NCBI GenBank assembly: GCA_005879985.1 | Contig: VBIA01000166.1 | Location: 1 to 32,191 of the forward strand | DNA: 32,191 bases | Source of the DNA: Chloroflexota bacterium | Lineage (GTDB): Bacteria > Chloroflexota > Dormibacteria > Dormibacterales > Dormibacteraceae | Direction: 5' to 3' | Shown: positions 26,859 to 32,191 of the stretch, in pieces | Numbering within the stretch: position 1 is the first letter of the stretch | How the letters are laid out: each line of letters opens with the position of its first letter | Made by a program: the position numbers and the translations under genes | Notes under the pieces: model-generated | What the model saw: the letters and a program-made list of their open reading frames with translations, nothing else | The model's database searches: none | Told to the model about the DNA's origin: nothing

Positions 26859-27335
26859 GTGCAAGCCTACGAGGACGCCCTGAGGCGATTCCACGCCGAG
26901 CTGGCGCGCGGCGGGCCGGCGGGGTTTGTGGCCTCGACGACGTATCGATTCGACGACGGATACAGCGACTGGTACCTCGTCGAGAATTCGGCGGCTCTCG
27001 ACGTTCTGAACGAAGCTGCAGTCAGCGGCGCCCGGGCGGCCTCGCACGACGCCGCCGCGCGCATGGCGGCTTTGGGCAGCGGCAAGCTGCTCAGCCTGGC
27101 CCAGGGCGAGAGTGACGTGGACGCGCTGCACGAGGCCGCCTTCGCGAAGCCCCCGGGCATGGCTTACGGCGACCTGTACGCGATGACCGCAGCGTTCACA
27201 GCTCAGGAGGGCGTGGCGTTGTGGCGGCGGATGATGGTGCTGGGTCCGCCGCCGGAGTTCTGCTTCGTTTCGCGCGAGCCCAGGCAATTGCCGGCCGAAC
27301 TTGCGCCAGAGGTGCGCATCCGCAGGAAGATCTGA
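26859..27335 (+). CDS. Hypothetical protein, 158 aa
   Basis: This soluble protein begins at GTG 26859, with GGTGGGG just upstream. Visible features are YRFDDGYSDWYLVENSAALDVLNEAA, a glycine/lysine segment GSGKLLSLAQGE and a C-terminal VSREPRQLP. No TM helix, signal peptide or known family was recognised. The mix of tryptophans and charged residues suggests a compact alpha/beta fold. Codon use and GC match neighbours, so it is probably a real gene. Function unknown. Confidence 0.65.
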   Translation: MQAYEDALRRFHAELARGGPAGFVASTTYRFDDGYSDWYLVENSAALDVLNEAAVSGARAASHDAAARMAALGSGKLLSLAQGESDVDALHEAAFAKPPGMAYGDLYAMTAAFTAQEGVALWRRMMVLGPPPEFCFVSREPRQLPAELAPEVRIRRKI

Positions 27336-27366
27336 CCCGCCAGGCGTTGCTTTCATAGCTGCAGAA

Positions 27367-27777
27367 ATGACCACGAAAGCAGAGCCCAGGAAGTCGAACG
27401 GAGCAATCAGGTCGGGCGACCTTGCGGCGGAGGTCGTTCAGGACCTCAACCGCCTGGTGAGCCTGGAGGTCGCGCTGGCCAAGCAGGAGCTGAAAGAGCT
27501 CGCCATCACCAACGCCATCGCGGTGGCTTGCTTCGCGGCCGCGGGCATCCTCGTGCTGCTGGCGCTGCTCGTCGCGGTACCGGTCATCGTCGTGGTGCTG
27601 GTGCCCTGGCACTGGGAAGCGGCGGTGGTGTGGGCTGTCGCCTACGTCCTCATTGCGGCAGTGCTCGCGCTGTATGGACGCACGCGGATGAACGTGACGC
27701 TGCCGCAGAAGACCATCAACAGCCTCAAGGAGACGAAGGAATGGGCGCTAAAGCGGATGAGATCGACCGCGAGATAA
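27367..27777 (+). CDS. Holin-like (Phage_holin_3_6/DUF1469-type) membrane protein
   Basis: The product has about 136 residues. A soluble helix, SGDLAAEVVQDLNRLVSLEVALAKQELKE, is followed by two TM helices (ITNAIAVACFAAAGILVLLALLVAVPVIV and WAVAYVLIAAVLALYGRTRM) and a basic end. The 'LV.LE..LAKQEL' helix ahead of paired TM segments is characteristic of the putative actinobacteriophage-holin family, which is chromosomal and non-phage in most hosts. The ORF track start (27301) lies in the previous gene, and ATG 27367 is natural. The 3' end overlaps the DUF3618 gene by 37 nt, the usual partner of this family. Confidence 0.85.
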   Translation: MTTKAEPRKSNGAIRSGDLAAEVVQDLNRLVSLEVALAKQELKELAITNAIAVACFAAAGILVLLALLVAVPVIVVVLVPWHWEAAVVWAVAYVLIAAVLALYGRTRMNVTLPQKTINSLKETKEWALKRMRSTAR

Positions 27778-28178
27778 GCGCAACGCGGGACCACGTCGAT
27801 CAGAACCTTGCGATCCTCGAGCGGCGCGCGATGAAGGGCGCCAGGCGCTACGGAAGCATGGCCGCCATCGGCCTGGTCACCGGCGTGCTGGTCGCGGGCG
27901 CCGCGTTCCTGATCTACCGAGCGGTTCGGAAGCCCGCGATGGCCGAACGGCTCCGCGGGATGATGCCCAACGCGCTCGGCGAGCTGCCCGACTCGGTGCG
28001 GGAGAAGCTCAAGCGGCGGCCGGTACGCGTGGTGATCTCCACGGCCGAGGACAGAGAGCGCGCGTGGGAGTCGGTCGCCCGCAAGATGGCGCCGATGATC
28101 GCGACGTCGGTCGCGACAGCCGTGGCATCGCGGATCGCGCGACCGGCACCAGGGACCGGCAAAAAATCGGAGGCTTGA
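27741..28178 (+). CDS. DUF3618-domain membrane protein
   Basis: The product has 145 residues. The N-terminal DEIDREISATRDHVDQNLAILERRA matches the DUF3618 signature ('I..eI..TR..l...l..l..r'). A single TM helix (AAIGLVTGVLVAGAAFLIYRAVRK) and a basic tail follow. The family role is unknown. It is almost always next to holin-like proteins of the preceding type, suggesting an envelope-associated complex. ATG 27741 lies inside the upstream gene. The stop overlaps the TTG of the YihY gene (TTGA), so the three are translationally linked. Confidence 0.85.
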   Translation: MGAKADEIDREISATRDHVDQNLAILERRAMKGARRYGSMAAIGLVTGVLVAGAAFLIYRAVRKPAMAERLRGMMPNALGELPDSVREKLKRRPVRVVISTAEDRERAWESVARKMAPMIATSVATAVASRIARPAPGTGKKSEA

Positions 28179-29170
28179 TCCGGAGAGTCCGGGAATCGCT
28201 CCCGGTCAGGGTGCTGCAGGCCTTCGGCGCCAGCCAGGCCGGCAATTACGCGTCGGCGCTTGCTTTCAACACGCTCCTTGCGATGTTCCCGCTGATGCTG
28301 GGAATCCTCGCCATCATCGGTTTCAGCATCCGCGACCCGGCGGCCGAGGCGAGGTTTCAGCTGCTGATCATCGCCACGTTTCCGAGCACGGCGCAGCCCG
28401 AGCTCATCCGCGCGCTGCATGGCGTGAAGGATTCGGCCGGGCTGCTCGGCATCATCTCCATCGGCGGCCTCATCTGGTCGGGCAGCGGCATCTTCGCGAC
28501 CATGGAGTTCGCTTTCGCCCAGATCTTCGGCATCCCGCAGCGCGACACCGTGCGGCAGAAGCTGATGGGGTTCGTGATGATGATCGTGCTGGTCGTCGCG
28601 GTCGGCGTGACGGTGGGCGCGAACGCGCTGGCGGGTGTGCTGCCGGCGGCGTGGCTCCTGAGCTTTGTCATCGGCGCGACCGCGATGGTCGGTCTGCTCG
28701 TGCTCCTGTACCGGCTGGTGCCGAATCGGACGTACACGCTGCGCGAAGTGCTGCCCGGCGCGCTGCTCGCAGGCGTGCTCATCGAGGTGCTGTCGCTCGC
28801 GTTCCCGCTGTACGAGCACATCGCCGGCGGCTTCAACACCTACGGCGCGCAGTTCGCGCTCTTCTTCCTGCTCGCCGCGTGGTTCTACTTGCTGAGCAAC
28901 CTGGTCCTGCTGGGTGCGGTCTACAACAAGTTCCGCGCCGGCACGCCGCAAAAGCCAGGACTGATCGCCAGCCCGCACCACGAAACGCGCGAGGTCGCGA
29001 GCCCGCATGAGGTCATCGAGGAGAAGAAGGCGGAGGTTCCTGCCGAGGCTTCGCGCTCACGGCCCGACCGGCCACCCCTTGTACGAAGGCTTGCTGGTCA
29101 TGTGCTCGCGGGCTTCGCTCTCGCCGCCGGGCTCTTCCGCCGCCGCGGCAGCCGCGCCGCCAAGACGTGA
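28175..29170 (+). CDS. YihY/BrkB-family inner-membrane protein
   Basis: The product has about 331 residues and six TM segments. Family marks are ASQAGNYASALAFNTLLAMFPLMLG near the start, SGIFATMEFAFAQIFGIPQRDTVRQKLMG in the middle and LYRLVPNRTYTLREVLPGALLAGVLIEVLS with FALFFLLAAWFYLLSNLVLLGAVYN toward the end. The fold was once annotated as ribonuclease BN, but the activity belongs to another gene. The true function is unknown. A charged 60-residue cytoplasmic tail is added. TTG 28175 overlaps the DUF3618 stop. GGAGG is only 1 nt from it, so GTG 28208 is a possible alternative start. Confidence 0.9.
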   Translation: MIRRVRESLPVRVLQAFGASQAGNYASALAFNTLLAMFPLMLGILAIIGFSIRDPAAEARFQLLIIATFPSTAQPELIRALHGVKDSAGLLGIISIGGLIWSGSGIFATMEFAFAQIFGIPQRDTVRQKLMGFVMMIVLVVAVGVTVGANALAGVLPAAWLLSFVIGATAMVGLLVLLYRLVPNRTYTLREVLPGALLAGVLIEVLSLAFPLYEHIAGGFNTYGAQFALFFLLAAWFYLLSNLVLLGAVYNKFRAGTPQKPGLIASPHHETREVASPHEVIEEKKAEVPAEASRSRPDRPPLVRRLAGHVLAGFALAAGLFRRRGSRAAKT

Positions 29171-29269
29171 GGTAGGCCCAGATAGTTCATTTGTACGGCG
29201 ACAACCGCGACCGCCCGCCCATACTGGTCGCAGCCCGGGGGAAGCGGGGAAGGAAGGCCAGGGGGAGAG

Positions 29270-29515
29270 ATGAGCATCGTCGATTTTCCTATTTCGCGTC
29301 TTCGCGGCGCGTCTGATCGTGTGGCGCTGAGGATGGGCCTGGCCACGAGCCGGCCGCATCTGGAGGTGCTGAAGTGGCCCGAGGCGGGGCCAGTGCCACT
29401 GCCTTGCTACTGCGATCGATGCGCGACGGTCATCGAGTCGGGCGCCGTTCTGCACGGCACCGGCGTGTACTGCACCGTCGAGTGCTCGCTGGAGGGTCCC
29501 CGCACGCCGGCCTGA
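29270..29515 (+). CDS. Small zinc-ribbon-like protein, 81 aa
   Basis: ATG 29270 follows GGGGGAGAG, a good ribosome-binding site. The C-terminal half carries cysteines as CYCDRC and YCTVEC, about 20 residues apart, a plausible four-Cys zinc site. The N-terminal half (MSIVDFPISRLRGASD) is featureless. No family name can be given. It is 99 nt after the YihY gene. That gap holds a GCGACC/GGTCGC inverted repeat but no clear promoter. The 3' end nearly meets the convergent next gene. Confidence 0.65.
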   Translation: MSIVDFPISRLRGASDRVALRMGLATSRPHLEVLKWPEAGPVPLPCYCDRCATVIESGAVLHGTGVYCTVECSLEGPRTPA

Positions 29516-29532
29516 GGACGAACTCCTCTGGA

Positions 29533-29997
29533 CTAGAGGTGACCGAACGGAAGCAGCTCGAGCTGTTCGAAGCGGTCCTGCACCGCCTTGCGCAGCTCGG
29601 AGGAGAGGATCTTCAGCCGCTCCTCCGCGTTGCGGTCGCCGAGCGCGAGCCCGCGCAATCGCCGCAGCGTGTTCTGCATCGCATAGAGGCCTGAGGCCTC
29701 GTCGGTCGCGAGCTTGGCCGCCGCGGCGCGCAGCTCGCGCGCGATCTCGTCCTGTCCGTGAGCTCGCAGCCACGTTGCGAGTCGAGTCGCAGACGCCAGC
29801 ACGCGCTGGGTCTTGGGATTGAGGCCCGATGCCGCCGGCTCCCTCGTGCGCGGCGCTTGCAGCGCGGCGAACGGGTTGCGCGAGCGCCTGATGCCGCGGA
29901 TGCGGCGGAGCATCGTCATCGTTTGCGGACCGAGGATGACCATGACGCCGGCCAGTATCAGCAGACCGGCGACGACCCCAACGAGCGCATCCAGCAT
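29533..29997 (-). CDS. Membrane-anchored hypothetical protein with coiled-coil-like tail
   Basis: The product has about 154 residues. One N-terminal TM helix, ALVGVVAGLLILAGVMVILG, is followed by a basic stretch (MLRRIRGIRRSRNPFAAL) indicating a cytoplasmic C-terminal part. The rest is helical and rich in Ala/Arg/Glu/Leu (ATWLRAHGQDEIARELRAAAAKLA; NAEERLKILSSELRKAVQDRFEQLELL), compatible with a coiled coil. No family was recognised. The ORF track begins at TTG 30003, and ATG 29997 is preferred. It diverges from the SDR gene by 31 nt. Confidence 0.65.
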   Translation of the reverse strand: MLDALVGVVAGLLILAGVMVILGPQTMTMLRRIRGIRRSRNPFAALQAPRTREPAASGLNPKTQRVLASATRLATWLRAHGQDEIARELRAAAAKLATDEASGLYAMQNTLRRLRGLALGDRNAEERLKILSSELRKAVQDRFEQLELLPFGHL

Positions 29998-30028
29998 CTG
30001 CAAGCTCTAGGGTACGCTGCGCGGGAGT

Positions 30029-30781
30029 ATGGCGCCCACTTACAAGCCGATCGCCGTGGTGACCGGCGCATCATCAGGAATCGGGGCCGCGAGCGCGCGA
30101 GCTCTTGCGAAGCGCGGATACACAGTGGTCGGCGGCGCACGCCGGGTCGACCGCGTGAAGAGAGCGGTCGGGACGGCAGGGCTTGCTCTCGAGCTGGACG
30201 TCACTGAAAGGGAAAGCGTGGACCGCTTCGTTGGCGAAGTCCGCAAACGGTTTGGCCGTGTCGACGTCCTGATCAACAACGCAGGAGGCGCGCTGGGCCT
30301 CGAGCCGTTGGAAAAGGCGAAGGACGAGGACTGGACGGGGATGTGGAACGTCAACGTCTTCGGCCTGATGCTAATGACGCGCGCGTGCCTGCCGCTGCTG
30401 CGCAAAGCGAAGGTGGGGCACATCGTCAACATCGGATCGATCGCGGGCTTTGAGACCTACAAGGGCGGTGCGGGGTACACGTCGGTCAAGCACGCCGTGC
30501 GCGCCATCTCGCGCACGCTGCGCCTGGAGCTGAATGGCGAGCCGATCCGCGTCACCGAGATCGCGCCCGGGCTCGTCGAAACTGAGTTCAGCCTCGTCCG
30601 CTTCAAGGGCGACCGCGACGCGGCGAAGGCCGTCTACAACGGCCTCAAGCCGCTGACGGCGGAGGACGTGGCCGAGTGCGTCGTGTTCGCGGTCACCAGG
30701 CCGGCGCACGTTGACATCGACGAGATAGTCGTGCGGCCGGTCGCGCAGGCGACCACGTTCCAGGTGAGCCGGAAGACGTAG
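30029..30781 (+). CDS. Short-chain dehydrogenase/reductase (classical SDR)
   Basis: This Rossmann oxidoreductase of 250 residues has the cofactor motif TGASSGIG near residue 12, DVTERESV for the adenine site, NNAGG, the catalytic Ser in NIGSIAGF and the YTSVK pair (YxxxK). ARRVDR after the second strand suggests NADP preference. The overall pattern (PGLVETEFSLVRFKGD, near-terminal DIDEIVVRPVAQ) resembles YdfG-like 3-hydroxy acid dehydrogenases. The substrate is inferred only loosely. ATG 30029 is clear. The operon context gives no hint. Confidence 0.92.
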   Translation: MAPTYKPIAVVTGASSGIGAASARALAKRGYTVVGGARRVDRVKRAVGTAGLALELDVTERESVDRFVGEVRKRFGRVDVLINNAGGALGLEPLEKAKDEDWTGMWNVNVFGLMLMTRACLPLLRKAKVGHIVNIGSIAGFETYKGGAGYTSVKHAVRAISRTLRLELNGEPIRVTEIAPGLVETEFSLVRFKGDRDAAKAVYNGLKPLTAEDVAECVVFAVTRPAHVDIDEIVVRPVAQATTFQVSRKT

Positions 30782-30830
30782 CTGGCCCCTACTTGATCAG
30801 TCCGGCCGCACGGGCCTCATCGCGCGTCAT

Positions 30831-31007
30831 TCAACAACCGGGATCGCCGTAATGGCCGCAGCACGGTTGAGCCTTGCCGCTGCCGATCCACGTTCGGCGC
30901 AGGAGGTTGCCCACGACACGTCCGGCTCGCTCGGCTGGGCCGAGGTCGCCGGCGGTCAGGTTCTTCACGAAACCGACGCCGAACGGCCGGCGCTGGCGCT
31001 TGCTCAT
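30831..31007 (-). CDS. 58-aa protein with CCGHYGDPGC tail
   Basis: This gene is too short for the ORF track. ATG 31007 overlaps the lipoprotein stop (ATGA). The product starts MSKRQRRPFGVGFVKNL, is basic and amphipathic, and ends QPCCGHYGDPGC. A compact C-terminal CC...C motif with His suggests metal or cluster binding, or a thiol-reactive tail. Similar small 'CCG.YG.PGC' tails are, to my recollection, found in other high-GC genomes, but this is unverified. It is the last gene of the hisA-lipoprotein operon. No function is assigned. Confidence 0.65.
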   Translation of the reverse strand: MSKRQRRPFGVGFVKNLTAGDLGPAERAGRVVGNLLRRTWIGSGKAQPCCGHYGDPGC

Positions 31008-31399
31008 TCGTAGTAGTTTCCCGCGAACTCGATCCAGCCAGGGTCAGGGCATCCGCTCGACGTGGTGGCGTGCGTGCAGTGAACGCCCGGTCGCGGCCCG
31101 GGATCGATGTACAGCTGGCCGTGGATGATGAGAGAGTCGCCGACGTGGGCGGGCACGTACGCTGCCAGGCTCGTGTTGTGGTCGACCTCCAGCACATCGC
31201 CTGCCGGGTCCTTGACCTGGAAGCGTTCGTGATTTTCAGACTCGGCGGGCTCGGTGAGGATGACCGCGTCGAATGTCACCTCGGTGCCGCTCCTGTCGCT
31301 GACGATGTCCTGGTGCAGCGCCTGATCGTCAGGCTGGTCCCTCTCGCCACACGCTGCGATGAGCAGCAGCACAGCCAGGGCCGGCGCGACGCGCCTCAC
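31004..31399 (-). CDS. DUF3465-like lipoprotein
   Basis: The product has about 131 residues. A lipoprotein signal (RRVAPALAVLLLIAAC) ends in a lipobox with Cys about residue 17, so it should be secreted and lipid-anchored. The mature part has a run typical of DUF3465: HERFQVKDPAGDVLEVDHNTSL, then VGDSLIIHGQLYIDPGP and a terminal PGWIEFAGNYYE. This is an OB-fold-like domain of unknown role. VHCTHATTSSGC replaces the usual 'VHWTHHDP'. GTG 31399 overlaps the hisA stop (GTGA), and the ORF-track extension to 31759 is a shadow of hisA. The family call is by memory of the motif pattern. Confidence 0.75.
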   Translation of the reverse strand: MRRVAPALAVLLLIAACGERDQPDDQALHQDIVSDRSGTEVTFDAVILTEPAESENHERFQVKDPAGDVLEVDHNTSLAAYVPAHVGDSLIIHGQLYIDPGPRPGVHCTHATTSSGCPDPGWIEFAGNYYE

Positions 31400-32100
31400 A
31401 ACGCGAGCGCGTCCTCCAGCAGGACCTTGCCCTCGTAGAGCGAGCGGCCGAGGATCACGGCGGTGGCGTCGGCCTCGCGCACAGCACGAAGGTCGTCGAG
31501 CGAGGAGATGCCGCCCGAGTACTGAATCGGAAGGCGGCTCATGCCTCGCAGGCGCGCCAGCGTCTCGAGGTCGGGGCCGGCCATGGTGCCGTCGCGATCG
31601 GTGGCGGTCAAGATGAGGCCCGCCAGCGGAAGCGCGTCCCAACGCGCGACCAGCTCGTGGATGTCGATGGTCTCGGTCTCGAGCCAGCCAGCAACCGCCG
31701 GCCTGCCGTTGCGGATGTCGAGCGCGGCCAGCACCTGTCCGGCGTGCTTGTGCGCGCACTCGGCGAGAAGCTCAGGCTCGCGGACCGCCGCCGTTCCCAT
31801 CACCACGGCCGTTGCCCCCATCGCTAGCCACGCGTCGATCTGCTCCGAGCTCCGAATACCGCCAGCGACCTGCACCGTGAGGCTGCTCGACTTGATCAGC
31901 GACTCGATGACCGCGCGGTTGTCGCCGCTCGATCGCGCCGCGTCCAGGTCGACCACGTGGACGCGCTGGGCACCCGCGCGCTCGAAGTCCACGGTCATCG
32001 CGGCGGGGTCGTCCGAGTAAGTGGTGGGCTGCTCGAAGTCTCCCTGCCACAGGCGGACGCACTTGCCGCCCAGGATGTCGATGGCGGGGATCACGAACAC
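31396..32100 (-). CDS. hisA: 1-(5-phosphoribosyl)-5-[(5-phosphoribosylamino)methylideneamino]imidazole-4-carboxamide isomerase
   Basis: HisA isomerises ProFAR to PRFAR in histidine synthesis. The 234-residue TIM barrel has the first catalytic Asp in PAIDILGGKCVRLWQGD, VVDLDAA, the phosphate site QVAGGIRSSEQI and the second acidic residue in ALDIRNGRPAVAGW. The C-terminal half has LTATDRDGTMAGPD (family TDI.RDGTl.GPn) and YSGGISSLDDL. It starts at GTG 32100. The lack of a PriA-type merger cannot be excluded, because actinobacterial PriA has a similar sequence. No trpF is visible here. It heads a coupled minus-strand operon with the lipoprotein and the 58-aa gene. Confidence 0.93.
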   Translation of the reverse strand: MFVIPAIDILGGKCVRLWQGDFEQPTTYSDDPAAMTVDFERAGAQRVHVVDLDAARSSGDNRAVIESLIKSSSLTVQVAGGIRSSEQIDAWLAMGATAVVMGTAAVREPELLAECAHKHAGQVLAALDIRNGRPAVAGWLETETIDIHELVARWDALPLAGLILTATDRDGTMAGPDLETLARLRGMSRLPIQYSGGISSLDDLRAVREADATAVILGRSLYEGKVLLEDALAL

Positions 32101-32191
32101 GGCCCTTTATGTTGAGGCAGAGGGCCCTCGCCCTGATCCTCTCCCGAATGAGACGGACTAGTGGTTACCGATAGTTGGTGAACTGCAGCGG
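32101..32191 (-). other. Upstream region of hisA at window end
   Basis: These 91 nt contain no credible ORF. A GAGGGCC...GGCCCTC-like inverted arrangement is present near 32101-32130. A GGTTACC-type short palindrome is near 32162. No convincing promoter boxes or terminator could be read, and the sequence stops here. Confidence 0.3.

Noticed and set aside
29171-29269. SRP RNA-like GGAAGGAAGGCCAG segment
   Set aside because: Only a short GGAAGGAA resemblance is present. The conserved SRP loop and helix partner sequences are missing, and the segment is the leader and ribosome site of the 81-aa gene.

Overview
The window is a 32 kb, gene-dense stretch of high-GC bacterial chromosome. It is built mainly around de novo purine and pyrimidine synthesis. 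No ribosomal or other taxonomic marker is present. High GC, frequent GTG/TTG starts, the PurS/PurQ/small-PurL system, an F420-type nitroreductase, PyrR control and the holin-like/DUF3618/YihY trio suggest a soil-type Terrabacteria lineage, either Actinobacteriota or a Chloroflexota/Dormibacterota-like group. That placement is inference. No tRNA, rRNA, CRISPR, IS element or prophage was seen, and no gene-free stretch exceeds about 180 bases.

Positions 1-8952, plus strand: a purine operon of (purB 3' end)-purC-purS-purQ-purL-purF-purM-purN-purH, mostly joined by stop/start overlaps. The two non-overlapping junctions, before purC and before purS, are filled exactly by two copies of one 181-nt spacer (stop codon to start codon, no gaps, about 22 mismatches by hand count). 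The copies share nested inverted repeats with compensatory base changes. They carry the Shine-Dalgarno sequence and GTG start of the next gene, and the Shine-Dalgarno is buried in a helix. This is the best candidate for an undescribed cis-regulatory RNA in the window.

Positions 8953-14605: accessory genes. They are a deazaflavin-type nitroreductase, a 51-aa Cys-rich protein, a broken DHA2-type MFS exporter divergent from a MarR regulator, a class V aminotransferase that appears to lack a standard start codon, a thiolase, a small membrane protein and a zinc-ribbon protein with a basic tail.

Positions 14606-22269: a pyrimidine operon of pyrB-(31-codon ORF)-pyrR-carA::carB fusion-pyrK-pyrD. A PyrR-binding hairpin overlaps the pyrB ribosome-binding site, which implies translational repression. 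Twin TTTGTATACAAA palindromes lie between pyrB and pyrR. pyrC, pyrE and pyrF are not in the window.

Positions 22262-29515: a membrane protein of unknown function, an ABC ATPase with a permease fused to a SpoIIM-like domain, an MFS transporter, an SRPBCC protein, a hypothetical protein, a holin-like/DUF3618/YihY membrane trio and a small zinc-binding protein. Positions 29533-32191: a membrane-anchored hypothetical protein, an SDR oxidoreductase, and a minus-strand operon of hisA, a DUF3465-like lipoprotein and a 58-aa CCGHYGDPGC-tail protein.

A family of small palindromes with a GGGGTCCC or GGGGCCCC head recurs at purM, after purH, after the Cys-rich gene and before pyrB. Some copies lie inside coding sequence.
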